Source: CALJXB01 sp965225935
Lineage (GTDB): Bacteria > Pseudomonadota > Alphaproteobacteria > Kiloniellales > JAKSDN01
Length of the DNA stretch: 64,000 bases
Assembly (NCBI GenBank): GCA_965225935.1
Contig: CBDDCC010000023.1
Location: forward strand, 1 to 64,000
Reading direction: 5' to 3'
Part shown: piece after piece, positions 9,019 to 18,115 of the stretch
Layout: each line of letters begins with the position of its first letter
Numbering within the stretch: the first letter of the stretch is position 1
Translations under genes and position numbers: made by a program
Notes under the pieces: model-generated
The model's input: the letters and a program-made list of their open reading frames with translations, nothing else
What the model was told of the DNA's origin: nothing
Database searches by the model: none

Positions 9019-10701
9019 CTAGTCGCCGAGGCCGAGCGACGGCAGCTTGAGGTGGTGCTTGCGGGCGCAGTCCACGGCCAGCTCGTAGCCCGCGTCGGCG
9101 TGGCGCATGACGCCCGTCGCCGGGTCGTTCCACAGCACCCGTTTCAGTCGGGCCGCAGCCTCGGGCGTGCCGTCGCAGACGATCACCATGCCGGCATGCT
9201 GGGAGTAGCCCATGCCGACGCCGCCGCCGTGATGGATCGAGACCCAGGTGGCGCCCCCGGCGCAGTTGACCAGGGCGTTCAGCAGCGGCCAGTCGGAAAC
9301 CGCGTCCGAGCCGTCCTTCATGCCCTCGGTCTCCCGGTTCGGGCTCGCCACCGAGCCCGAGTCCAGATGGTCGCGGCCGATCACGATGGGCGCGCTCACC
9401 TCGCCCGATGCAACCATGTCATTGAACGCCAAGCCCAGGCGGTCGCGGTCGCCGAGGCCGACCCAGCAGATCCGCGCCGGCAGGCCCTGGAAGTGGATGC
9501 GCTCGCGCGCCATGTCGAGCCAGGTGTGCAGATGGGCGTCATCGGGGATCAGCTCCTTCACCTTGGCGTCGGTGCGGTAGATGTCCTCCGGATCGCCGGA
9601 CAGCGCGGCCCAGCGGAAGGGTCCGACCCCGCGGCAGAAGAGGGGCCGGATGTAGGCCGGCACGAAGCCGGGGAAGTCGAAGGCCGTCTCGACCCCCTCG
9701 TCGCTCGCCATCTGGCGGATGTTGTTGCCGTAGTCGAAGGTCGGCACGCCCTGGGCGTGGAAGTCGAGCATGGCGCGCACGTGGACGGCCATGGACTCCT
9801 TGGCGGCCTTGGCGACCGCGTCGGGATCGCGCTCGCGGGCGTCCTCCCATTGGGCGAGGGACCAGCCCGCGGGCAGATAGCCGTTCACCGGATCGTGGGC
9901 CGAGGTCTGGTCGGTCACCGCGTCGGGCCGCACGCCGCGGCGCACCATCTCGGGCAGCACTTCCGCGGTGTTGCCCAGCAGGCCGACGGTGAGCGGCCTC
10001 TTCTCGGCGCAGGACTTCTCGATCAGCTCGAGCGCCTCGTCGAGGCTGTCGGCCTTGGTGTCGAGATAGCCGGTGCGCAGGCGGAAGTCGATGCGGCTGG
10101 GCTGGCACTCGACCGCCAGCATGGAGGCGCCCGCCATGGAGGCGGCGAGCGGCTGGGCGCCGCCCATGCCGCCGAGGCCGCCGGTCAGGATCCACTTGCC
10201 GTCGAGGTCGCCGCCGTAGTGCTGGCGGCCCATCTCGACGAAGGTCTCGTAGGTGCCCTGCACGATCCCCTGGGAGCCGATGTAGATCCAGGAGCCCGCC
10301 GTCATCTGGCCGTACATCATGAGGCCGGCGCGGTCGAGCTGGTTGAAGCGCTTCCAGTTGGCCCACTCGGGCACCAGGTTGGAGTTGGCGATCAGCACCC
10401 GCGGCGCGTCCGGGTGGGTCTTGAAGACGCCCACCGGCTTGCCCGACTGCACCAGCAGGCTCTCGTCGCCCTCCAGGTCGCGCAGGGCGGCGACGATGCG
10501 GTCGAAGGATTCCCAGTCCCGCGCGGCGCGGCCGATGCCGCCGTAGACCACCAGCTCCTCGGGCCGCTCGGCCACCTCGGGATCCAGGTTGTTCATCAGC
10601 ATGCGCAGCGGCGCCTCGGTCAGCCAGCTCTTGGCGCTCAGCTCGGACCCGCGCGGCGCGTGGATCTCCCGGGTGTTGTCCAGTCGCGTTCCCTGACTCA
10701 T
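9019..10701 (-). CDS. hutU: Urocanate hydratase
   Basis: Second enzyme of histidine degradation: adds water to urocanate to give imidazolonepropionate, using tightly bound NAD+. The 560-residue length is normal for HutU. Visible motifs are the Gly-rich NAD-binding segment GGLGGMGGAQPLA and FCRGVGPFRW, whose Cys is the conserved active-site residue, plus HHGGGVGMGYSQHAG near the C-terminus. The start is the ATG at 10701, behind GAGGAGGGACC; an upstream in-frame codon at 10716 is less likely because it precedes that ribosome site. It follows hutG by 11 bases, in the order hutI-hutH-hutG-hutU. Confidence 0.97.
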   Translation of the reverse strand: MSQGTRLDNTREIHAPRGSELSAKSWLTEAPLRMLMNNLDPEVAERPEELVVYGGIGRAARDWESFDRIVAALRDLEGDESLLVQSGKPVGVFKTHPDAPRVLIANSNLVPEWANWKRFNQLDRAGLMMYGQMTAGSWIYIGSQGIVQGTYETFVEMGRQHYGGDLDGKWILTGGLGGMGGAQPLAASMAGASMLAVECQPSRIDFRLRTGYLDTKADSLDEALELIEKSCAEKRPLTVGLLGNTAEVLPEMVRRGVRPDAVTDQTSAHDPVNGYLPAGWSLAQWEDARERDPDAVAKAAKESMAVHVRAMLDFHAQGVPTFDYGNNIRQMASDEGVETAFDFPGFVPAYIRPLFCRGVGPFRWAALSGDPEDIYRTDAKVKELIPDDAHLHTWLDMARERIHFQGLPARICWVGLGDRDRLGLAFNDMVASGEVSAPIVIGRDHLDSGSVASPNRETEGMKDGSDAVSDWPLLNALVNCAGGATWVSIHHGGGVGMGYSQHAGMVIVCDGTPEAAARLKRVLWNDPATGVMRHADAGYELAVDCARKHHLKLPSLGLGD

Positions 10702-10712
10702 GGTCCCTCCTC

Positions 10713-11510
10713 TCACATCTCTCTTGCCCGCGCCAGCATCGCCTCCAGGAGTCGGCGCAGCACCGGGCGCAGGCGCTTCGCCTTGGCCTCGTCGAAGCTC
10801 CAGGGCGGAGATTCATCCATGTAGGCCCGCTGGGCGAGTTCCATCTGCAGCGCGTGGACGCCGTTCGCCGGATCGCCGTAGCTGCGGGTGATCCAGCCAC
10901 CCTTGAAGCGGCCGTTGACCACGTGGCCGTAGCCCTCCGCCTCCGCGCAGACCTCGGCGACGGCGGCCTCCAGCGCCGGCGCGCAGCTCGTCCCGCCGTT
11001 TGTGCCGATGCTGAAGACCGGCAGCTCGCCCTCGAAGAGCCGCGGCACTTGCGAGCGGATCGAGTGGCAGTCGTAGAGCAGGGCGAAGCCGTGCCGCTCC
11101 TTGATCCGCGCGATCTGGGCCGCCAGGGCCGCGTGGTAGGGCGCGAAGTAGCGCTCCCTACGCTCGGCGATCTCGGCCTCGTCCGGCTCGGCGCCGTCAC
11201 GGTAGAGCGGCTCGCCGTCGAAAGTCACGACCGGGCAGAGGCCGGTGGTCGCCTGGCCGGGATAGAGGGAAGCGCCCGAGGGGTCCCGGTTCACGTCGAT
11301 CACCGTGCGCGAGAGGCGCGTGCGCACGACGCTCGCGTCGAGGTCGCCGGCGAAGTCGTAGAGCCGCTCGATCCACCAGTCGGTGTCGCCGAGTCCTTTC
11401 CCGAGCTCATTGAGACGCGCCTCCAGGCCCGGCGTCAGCTCCAGCCCGCCGTGGGGCATGCTGAGGACCAGGGGTCCGCCGCCCTCGCGGATCTCCAGGA
11501 ACTCGCTCAT
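10713..11510 (-). CDS. hutG: N-formylglutamate deformylase
   Basis: Last step of the five-enzyme histidine route: hydrolyses N-formyl-L-glutamate to glutamate and formate. The 265-residue protein has the family's early SMPHGG motif, the DTDWWIERLYDF segment, VIDVNRDPSG and the YDCHSIRSQVPRLF stretch with likely metal ligands. Its ATG overlaps the hutH stop codon by four bases (ATGA), so the two are translationally coupled. HutG of this type needs formiminoglutamate deiminase (HutF) to make its substrate, and no hutF is present in the window. The formate it releases is a possible one-carbon input for the neighbouring serine-cycle genes. Confidence 0.94.
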   Translation of the reverse strand: MSEFLEIREGGGPLVLSMPHGGLELTPGLEARLNELGKGLGDTDWWIERLYDFAGDLDASVVRTRLSRTVIDVNRDPSGASLYPGQATTGLCPVVTFDGEPLYRDGAEPDEAEIAERRERYFAPYHAALAAQIARIKERHGFALLYDCHSIRSQVPRLFEGELPVFSIGTNGGTSCAPALEAAVAEVCAEAEGYGHVVNGRFKGGWITRSYGDPANGVHALQMELAQRAYMDESPPWSFDEAKAKRLRPVLRRLLEAMLARAREM

Positions 11511-13051
11511 GAGCTTTCCGGGTCGACCGCCGGCAGAACCTCGCTACCCACCGCCTCGGCCAGCGCGCCGGATTGCACCAGACGCTTGGCCGCTGCCATG
11601 TCGGGCGCCAGCAGGCGGTCCTGGCGCATGGGCGCGACCTGGGCGCGGAGCGTGCCATGGGCCCGCTTGAGGCGCGACGAGGTGGCGAGCGGCGCGTGGT
11701 ACTCGATGCCCTGGGCCGCAGCCAGCAGCTCGACGGCGACGATGGAGGCCGCGTTCTCGGCCATGTCGGCGAGGCGGCGCGCCCCGTGGGTCGCCATGGA
11801 GACGTGGTCCTCCTGGTTGGCCGAGGTGGGCAGGCTGTCGACGCTCGCCGGATGGGCGCGCTGCTTGTTCTCTGCAGCGAGCGCCGCGGCGGCCACCTGC
11901 GCGATCATGAAGCCCGAGTTGAGGCCCGGATCGTCTGTCAGGAAGTGGGGCAGGCCGCTGATGTTGTTGTCCATCAGCAAGGCGATGCGCCGCTCCGAGA
12001 GCGCGCCGACCTCGGCCACGGCGAGCGCCAGCATGTCGGCGGCGAAGGCCACCGGCTCGGCGTGGAAGTTGCCGCCCGACAGCACCTCGCCGGCCTCGGC
12101 GAAGACCAGCGGGTTGTCCGAGACGGCGTTGGCCTCCACGGCCAGGGTCGCTGTCGCCTGGCGCATGACATCGAGGCAGGCGCCCATCACCTGGGGCTGG
12201 CAGCGCAGGCTGTAGGGATCCTGCACCTTGCCGCAGTCCTCGTGGGAGGCGCGGATCTCGCTGTCGTCGATCAGGGCCTTCATCGCCGCGGCCACGTCCC
12301 GCTGGCCCCGGTGGCCGCGCAGATCCTGGATGCGTGGATCGAAGGGGGTGTCGGAACCCAGCGCCGCGTCGATCGAGAGCGCGCCGGCCACCAGCGCCGC
12401 CTGGAACACCCGCTCGATCTCGAACAGGCCGGCCAGCGCCAAGGCAGCGGAGACCTGGGTGCCGTTGATGAGGGCCAGGCCCTCCTTGGCGACCAGCTCG
12501 ACGGGCTCAAGGCCCGCATCCGCCAGGGCCTCGGCGGCGGGGCGAGACGCGCCTGCTTGCATCACCTCGCCCTCGCCGATGACGGCGGCCGAGAGGTGGG
12601 CGAGCGGCGCCAGGTCGCCCGAGGCCCCCGCCGAGCCCTGGGCGGGCACCACCGGCAGCAGCCCCGCTCCGTCCAATCGTTCGAGCGCCTCGATGATCTG
12701 CCAGCGGATACCGGAGGCGCCTCGGGCGAGGCTGCCGATCTTCAGCGCGATCACCAGGCGCACCACCGCCTCGGGCAGCGGCGGCCCCACGCCCGCCGCA
12801 TGGGAGAGAATCAGATTGCGCTGCAGGGTGGCGAGGTCGGCCTTGTCGATGCGCTGCTGGGCCAGCTTGCCGAAGCCGGTGTTGACGCCGTAGACCGGCT
12901 CGTCCTGCCGGGCGATCTCGGCCACGGTGGCGGCGGCCGCGTCGACGGCGGTTCTGGCGCCCGGGTCGAGGGCGAAGGCCGCGCCGCGGTAGACACGCCG
13001 CCAGTCGTCGAGCCCCGTGGCACCGGGGCGGATCGTCACCGTCTCACTCAT
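11507..13051 (-). CDS. hutH: Histidine ammonia-lyase
   Basis: First enzyme of histidine catabolism: removes ammonia from L-histidine to give trans-urocanate. It is a 514-residue cytosolic enzyme. The Ala-Ser-Gly triad that cyclises to the MIO electrophile is visible in GSAGASGDLAPLAH (residues 143-145). The YGVNTGFGKLA motif near residue 54 and the QEDHVSMATHGARRL motif near the C-terminus are both present. The start is the ATG at 13051, which overlaps the hutI stop by four bases; an open frame extends 32 codons further upstream but lies inside hutI. It is tightly packed in the operon between hutI and hutG. Confidence 0.97.
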   Translation of the reverse strand: MSETVTIRPGATGLDDWRRVYRGAAFALDPGARTAVDAAAATVAEIARQDEPVYGVNTGFGKLAQQRIDKADLATLQRNLILSHAAGVGPPLPEAVVRLVIALKIGSLARGASGIRWQIIEALERLDGAGLLPVVPAQGSAGASGDLAPLAHLSAAVIGEGEVMQAGASRPAAEALADAGLEPVELVAKEGLALINGTQVSAALALAGLFEIERVFQAALVAGALSIDAALGSDTPFDPRIQDLRGHRGQRDVAAAMKALIDDSEIRASHEDCGKVQDPYSLRCQPQVMGACLDVMRQATATLAVEANAVSDNPLVFAEAGEVLSGGNFHAEPVAFAADMLALAVAEVGALSERRIALLMDNNISGLPHFLTDDPGLNSGFMIAQVAAAALAAENKQRAHPASVDSLPTSANQEDHVSMATHGARRLADMAENAASIVAVELLAAAQGIEYHAPLATSSRLKRAHGTLRAQVAPMRQDRLLAPDMAAAKRLVQSGALAEAVGSEVLPAVDPESS

Positions 13052-14253
13052 CGGCCCCTCCAGACGCGGGCGTGGATCGGATTGAAGCCCATGCGGTAGG
13101 CGAGCTCGGCCGGGCGCTCGATGTCCCAGATGGCGAGGTCGCACCATTTGCCGGTATCCAGGCTGCCCGTCTCGGCATCGAGGCCGAGGGCCCGCGCGGC
13201 GTTGCGGGTAACGCCGGCCAGCGCCTCCTCCGGCGTCAGGCGGAACAGGGTCGCGGCCATGTTCATGGCGAGCAGCAGGGAGGTGAGCGGCGAGGAGCCG
13301 GGGTTGCAGTCGGTCGCCACCGCCAGGGGCACGCCGTGCCGGCGCAGCAGCTCGATGGGCGGGACCCGGGTGTCGCGCAGGAAATAGAAGGCGCCCGGCA
13401 GCATGACCGCCACGCTGCCCGACTTGGCCATGGCGATGACCCCGTCCTCGTCCAGGTACTCCAGGTGATCGGCCGAGAGGACGCCGAACTCGGCGGCGAG
13501 CGCCGCCCCGCCCAGATTGGAGAGCTGCTCGGCGTGCAGCTTCACCGGCAGGTCTAGGGCCCGGGCCGCCTCGAACACCCGGCGGATCTGCTCGCGGGTG
13601 AAGCCGATCGACTCGCAGAAGCCGTCCACCGCGTCGGCCAGGCCCTCGGCGTGGACCGCCGGCAGCTGGGACAGGCAGACCTCGTCGATGTAGGCCTCCT
13701 TGTCGTCGCCGGCCTCGGGCGGCATGGCGTGGGCCCCGAGAAAGCTGGTGGCGACGCCGACGGGCAGCTCGCGGCCGAGGCGGCGGGCGGCGCGCAGCAT
13801 CTTCACCTCGTTCTCGGCGTCGAGGCCGTAGCCCGACTTGATCTCAACCGTGGTCGCACCCTCGGCGATCAGCGCCTCGAGGCGCGGGCGCGACCGGCGC
13901 ACCAATTCGTCCTCGGAGGCCGCCCGGACCGCCCGCACGGTAGAGACGATGCCGCCGCCGGCGCGCGCGATCTCCGCGTAGCTGGCGCCTTCAAGGCGCT
14001 GCTCGAACTCGCCGGCCCGGTCGCCGGCATAGACCAGGTGGGTATGGCAGTCGATCAGGCCAGGCGTCACCCAGCGCCCCTCCAGGTCGGTGGTCTCGGC
14101 GGGCTTCAGCTCCGGTATCTCCGCGAGCGGGCCGAGCCAGGCGATGCGGCCGTCCTTGGCGGCGAGCCCCGCGTTTTCGATAGCGCCATAGGGACTGCCG
14201 CCCGGCCGCAGGGTCGCCAGGCGCGCGTTGGTCCACAGCCGATCGACGTGCAA
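13048..14253 (-). CDS. hutI: Imidazolonepropionase
   Basis: Third step of histidine breakdown: opens the imidazolone ring to give N-formimino-L-glutamate. It belongs to the amidohydrolase superfamily (metal-dependent TIM barrel). Visible motifs are DCHTHLVYAGDRAGEF (metal ligands plus substrate-binding Arg), the KLHAEQ strand and ATDCNPGSS. I place the start at a TTG at 14253, because GGAGG lies nine bases upstream and the resulting N-terminus (HVDRLWTNARLATL) matches the family. An ATG at 14304 would add 17 odd residues. The protein is 401 residues. It is first in the hut gene order, 90 bases downstream of ppc on the same strand. No hutC-type regulator is present nearby. Confidence 0.95.
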   Translation of the reverse strand: MHVDRLWTNARLATLRPGGSPYGAIENAGLAAKDGRIAWLGPLAEIPELKPAETTDLEGRWVTPGLIDCHTHLVYAGDRAGEFEQRLEGASYAEIARAGGGIVSTVRAVRAASEDELVRRSRPRLEALIAEGATTVEIKSGYGLDAENEVKMLRAARRLGRELPVGVATSFLGAHAMPPEAGDDKEAYIDEVCLSQLPAVHAEGLADAVDGFCESIGFTREQIRRVFEAARALDLPVKLHAEQLSNLGGAALAAEFGVLSADHLEYLDEDGVIAMAKSGSVAVMLPGAFYFLRDTRVPPIELLRRHGVPLAVATDCNPGSSPLTSLLLAMNMAATLFRLTPEEALAGVTRNAARALGLDAETGSLDTGKWCDLAIWDIERPAELAYRMGFNPIHARVWRGR

Positions 14254-14343
14254 GCTCTTCGCCCTCCAGGAAACCCCAATTCCTATACCCGATCCGGCGG
14301 CCATGAAAGGGGGCGGAGGACAGCGGGCCGGGCTGCAGGACTC

Positions 14344-17103
14344 CTAGCCGGTCCAGCCGAGGCCGGCGGCGACGCAGTTGATGGAGAGCAGCAGCGGCAC
14401 GAAGTCGTCCTTGCGGGCGGGGCCGTTCTGCTTGGCCGCCCGGAAGCGCTCGATGAGGCGCACCTGCTCGCGCCCTGCCTCATCGAGGACGGGCAGGCGT
14501 CGCGCCATGCGCTCGAGATAGTTGGGAAAGCGCGCGCCCAGGCGCTCCTCGCCAGTCACCCGCAGCACGCTGGCGCAGCTCCGCTCGTGCTCGCTCTGCA
14601 CCAGTCCGAAGATCTCGTCGCGGACCTTCTCGTCGGGTACCAGCTCGGCGTAGGCCCAGGCGATCTCCAGGTCGACCAGCAGCAGGGTCTTCTCCATCTC
14701 GTCGACGACGAGGCGGAACGGCGGGAAGTCCTCGAACATGGCGGCGAGCAGGGCTTCGCCGTCGGCGCCGCGGACCTCTAGGAAGCTCTCGATGGCGGTG
14801 CCGGCGCCGAACCAGCCGGTGATCAGGTGCCGGTTCTGGCTCCAGCCGAAAACCCAGGGGATGGCCCGGAGGTCCGCCAGGCTCGCCGCGCCGAAGCGCC
14901 GGGCCGGCCGGGAGCCGATCTTCAGACGCACCAGCTCCTCCACCGGGCTGGCGGCCTGATAGTAGGCGACCAGGCCCGGGTGCTCGGCGAGGCGCCGGTA
15001 GGCGGCGTAGGAGAGGACGGCGAGCGCCTCCATGGCCTCGTCGTACTCCGGCTTGCGGGGCCCCTCCGGCGCGGCCTCGTCCTTCAGGGAGTGCTCCAGC
15101 ACGCTCGCCGCGATCAGCTCGAGCTGGAAGCGCGCGCTCCCTCGGTTCGCGTACTTGGAGGAGACCACCTCGCCCTGCTCGGTGAGGCGCAGGCGCCCGC
15201 GCACCGAGCCCGGCGGCTGGGCGGCGATGGCCCGGCCGGCCGGCACGCCGCCGCGGCTGACCGAGCCGCCGCGGCCGTGGAAGAAGGAGACCGGGATGCC
15301 GGTCGTCTCGTGCAAGCGGGAGAGCTTCACCTGGGCCTTCGCCAGCTCCCAGTTGGCCGCGAGGAAGCCGCCGTCCTTGTTCGAGTCCGAGTAGCCGATC
15401 ATGACCTCCTGCACGCCGCCCTGGCGGCGCAGGCTGCGCCGCACCAGGGGCACGGCGAGCAGCTCGAGCAGGATGGCGGGCGCCTGGCGCAGGTCCTCGA
15501 TGGTCTCGAACAGCGGCACCACCGGCAGGGTGCAGCTCTCCACCCCCTCGGCGTCGGAGAAGAGGCCGGCCAGCTTGGCCAGCAGGTAGACGCCCAGCAC
15601 GTCGGCGGCGCACTCGGTCATGCTGAGCACGAAGGCACCAACGGCCTCCTTGTCGAGGCGGCCACGGGTCTCGGCCAGCAGGCGCAGCAGGCCGAAGGTC
15701 TCGTCGGCCTCGGACGGCAGCTCCTCGAACTCGGGCAGGCCGTCGAGCGGCCGCGTCAGCTCTGCCAGCAGCCAGTCGCGCCAGGCGGCCGAGCGCGGCT
15801 CGGGCGGTTCGCCTGCGTTGCCGGCCTTCCAGATGGCCGCCAGGGTGCGGTTGATCACGGCGGTGTTCTGGCGCAGGTCGAGGCTGACGGTGCGGAAGCC
15901 GAAGGCCTCCACGGTCCGGCGCAGGGGTGTCACATGGGCGCGCGCCAGGGCCGCGCAGCCGCAGTCCGCCAGCGCCCGCTCCAGGATCTGCAGGTCCGCC
16001 CGCAGGGCCTCTGCCGCGCGGTAGCCCTGGCGCTCCACCGGCGGCTTGCCCAGCTCCGCGGCAGCCATCGTCGCCTCGAGCCGCCCGGCCATGCAGACCA
16101 GGAACTGGCGGAAGACCTCGCCCGGGTTGCGCGCCGAGACTTCCTTGCCTTGCCCGCTCGCGTCCAACCGTTCGGCCAGGACCGCGAGGAAATCCTTGGG
16201 CACGGGCACGCCGTGGGCGGCGATGCTGAGGGTACGGATCAGCCGAGCGATCCGCTCCTGATAGTGCCGGAGCGCGGCGATGCGGTAGCTCGCAAGCGCC
16301 GCCCGGGTGACCTCGTTGGTGACGAAGGGGTTGCCGTCCCGGTCGCCGCCGATCCAGGAGCCGAACTGGAGCAGCGGCGGCGGCTCGAAGGGCGCCTCCG
16401 GGTAGTGGCGGGCGAGCGCCAGCGCCAGCTTTTCGTGGAACTCGGGGACGCGTTCGAACAAGGTCTCCTGGAAGAAATGAAGGCCCCAGGCCACCTCCTG
16501 GGCGACGCTCGGCCGTTCCAGGCGGATCTCGCCGGTGAGCCACAAGAGGTCGATCTCGTTGCGCAGCTCGCCGATGAGCGCGTCCCGCTCGCGCGGCGTC
16601 CAGCGCTCAGCCTCCAGCTCCACCAGCAGCCGGTAGATGCGCCGGTGGATCTCCAGCACCGTGACGCGCTTGGCCTCGGTGGGATGGGCGGTGAGCACGG
16701 GCCGGATGCGGGTCTCGGCCAGGACGCGGCGGACCGTGCCGGCCTCGACCCCGGCCGCGGCGGCGCGCGCCAAGACCCGGTCGAAGCTGCCGACCACCTC
16801 GTCGGGACCGGCCAGCGCCTCGATACGGCGGCGCTGGCGCGTGAAGGCGTTCTCCTCGGCAATGTTAAGGAGTTGGAGCCAGATGCCCTGGGTCTGCAGG
16901 CCCCTCAGCAGCAGCTCGCGGTCCGGCTCCAGCGCGGCGAGCCCCTCCTCGAAGACGGCCAGGACCTCCGGCTGGCGCGCCCGCAGCACGCCGACCAGCA
17001 GCTCGAAAAGCCGCTCGACCGTCGCCTCTAGATAGGAATCCTCGTGCGTCCCGCTGAGCGCCAACCGCTGGGGCGGCGCCAGGCCGGAACGCCCCCTGGT
17101 CAT
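14344..17103 (-). CDS. ppc: Phosphoenolpyruvate carboxylase
   Basis: Carboxylates PEP with bicarbonate to give oxaloacetate. In the serine cycle this step fixes CO2 and feeds malate to the malate thiokinase encoded upstream. The 919-residue protein has the catalytic motifs of the family: LTAHPTEAKR (His140), GSWIGGDRDGNPFVT, IGYSDSNKDGGF, the mobile loop FHGRGGSVSRGG and the C-terminus ending in Thr-Gly after a short NCVAAGLGW stretch. It is the last gene of the run sga-mtkA-mtkB-hpr-ppc, 30 bases after the reductase gene. This matches the position of ppc beside mtkAB in serine-cycle methylotrophs. The gene is complete. Confidence 0.96.
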   Translation of the reverse strand: MTRGRSGLAPPQRLALSGTHEDSYLEATVERLFELLVGVLRARQPEVLAVFEEGLAALEPDRELLLRGLQTQGIWLQLLNIAEENAFTRQRRRIEALAGPDEVVGSFDRVLARAAAAGVEAGTVRRVLAETRIRPVLTAHPTEAKRVTVLEIHRRIYRLLVELEAERWTPRERDALIGELRNEIDLLWLTGEIRLERPSVAQEVAWGLHFFQETLFERVPEFHEKLALALARHYPEAPFEPPPLLQFGSWIGGDRDGNPFVTNEVTRAALASYRIAALRHYQERIARLIRTLSIAAHGVPVPKDFLAVLAERLDASGQGKEVSARNPGEVFRQFLVCMAGRLEATMAAAELGKPPVERQGYRAAEALRADLQILERALADCGCAALARAHVTPLRRTVEAFGFRTVSLDLRQNTAVINRTLAAIWKAGNAGEPPEPRSAAWRDWLLAELTRPLDGLPEFEELPSEADETFGLLRLLAETRGRLDKEAVGAFVLSMTECAADVLGVYLLAKLAGLFSDAEGVESCTLPVVPLFETIEDLRQAPAILLELLAVPLVRRSLRRQGGVQEVMIGYSDSNKDGGFLAANWELAKAQVKLSRLHETTGIPVSFFHGRGGSVSRGGVPAGRAIAAQPPGSVRGRLRLTEQGEVVSSKYANRGSARFQLELIAASVLEHSLKDEAAPEGPRKPEYDEAMEALAVLSYAAYRRLAEHPGLVAYYQAASPVEELVRLKIGSRPARRFGAASLADLRAIPWVFGWSQNRHLITGWFGAGTAIESFLEVRGADGEALLAAMFEDFPPFRLVVDEMEKTLLLVDLEIAWAYAELVPDEKVRDEIFGLVQSEHERSCASVLRVTGEERLGARFPNYLERMARRLPVLDEAGREQVRLIERFRAAKQNGPARKDDFVPLLLSINCVAAGLGWTG

Positions 17104-17133
17104 GCCCCCCGGGCCATCATGTTACGGGAGCCG

Positions 17134-18105
17134 TCATGCCACCCGGTCGGGCGGCGGCTCGCCGGCGAAGAAGGCCTTCACGTTCTGCGCCACGCGCATA
17201 CCCATGGCGACGCGGGTCTCCTCGGTGGCGCTACCCAGGTGGGGCAGCAGGACGGCGTTCTCGAGCTTGGCCAGCTCCGGCGAGACCTTGGGCTCGGCTT
17301 CGTAGACGTCGAGGCCGGCGCCGGCGATGACGCCGGTCTTGAGCGCGTGCACCAGGGCCGCCTCCTCCACCACGTCGCCGCGCGCCGTGTTGATGAGGAA
17401 GGCGTGGGGCTGCATGGCCGCGAGACGCTCTGCGTTGATGAGGTGGCGGTTCTCGGCGCTGCCCGGGCAGTGCAGCGAGACGAAGTCCGAGCGCTCCAGC
17501 ACCTCCTCGACGGAGCCGCAGGATTCCGCGCCCACCGCCGCGACCGCCTCGGGATCGGGCGGATAGGCGTCGTAGAAGACGATCCGCATGGCGAAGCCGT
17601 GGTGGGCGCGCCTGGCCACCGCCTTGCCGATGCGCCCGAAGCCGATCAGGCCCAACGTCTTGCCGGTCACCTTGGTGCCCATCATGTGGGTCGGCCGCCA
17701 GCCGGTCCACTCGCCGGCCCTCAGGTGCCGCTCGCCCTCGCCGGCCCGCCGGGCCACCGTCAGCAGCAGGGTCATGGCGAGGTCGGCCGTGCAGTCGGTC
17801 AGCACCTCCGGCGTGTTGGTCACCACCAGGCCGCGGGCCTTGGCCGCCGCCACGTCGATGTGATTGAAGCCGACCCCGAAGTTGCCGACGAGGCGCGCGC
17901 GCAGAGGCTCCGCGCCCATCACCTCGGCGGTGATGCGGTCCGAGACCGTCGGCAGCACCGCGTCGTAGTCGCGGAAGGCGGCCTGCAGCTCCTCGGCGGT
18001 CATCGGCCGGTCGTCCTCGTTGAGCCGGACGTCGTAGGTCTCCTCGAGGTGCCGCTCGACCTCGTCCGGCCAGCGTCGGGTCACCAGAATGCGCGCTTTG
18101 CTCAT
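17134..18105 (-). CDS. hprA: Hydroxypyruvate reductase / D-glycerate dehydrogenase
   Basis: A 323-residue D-2-hydroxyacid dehydrogenase that reduces hydroxypyruvate to D-glycerate with NAD(P)H. The Rossmann motif is GLIGFGRIGKAVA. The catalytic set is NTARGDVVEE (Arg), LDVYEAEP (Glu) and LLPHLGSAT (His). The family alone would also allow glyoxylate reductase or another 2-ketoacid reductase. Its place directly after mtkB (10-base gap) and before ppc, in the same run as serine-glyoxylate aminotransferase, makes serine-cycle hydroxypyruvate reductase the best reading. The start at 18105 has a clear AGGAG site seven bases upstream. Confidence 0.9.
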   Translation of the reverse strand: MSKARILVTRRWPDEVERHLEETYDVRLNEDDRPMTAEELQAAFRDYDAVLPTVSDRITAEVMGAEPLRARLVGNFGVGFNHIDVAAAKARGLVVTNTPEVLTDCTADLAMTLLLTVARRAGEGERHLRAGEWTGWRPTHMMGTKVTGKTLGLIGFGRIGKAVARRAHHGFAMRIVFYDAYPPDPEAVAAVGAESCGSVEEVLERSDFVSLHCPGSAENRHLINAERLAAMQPHAFLINTARGDVVEEAALVHALKTGVIAGAGLDVYEAEPKVSPELAKLENAVLLPHLGSATEETRVAMGMRVAQNVKAFFAGEPPPDRVA

Positions 18106-18115
18106 GGGTTCTCTC

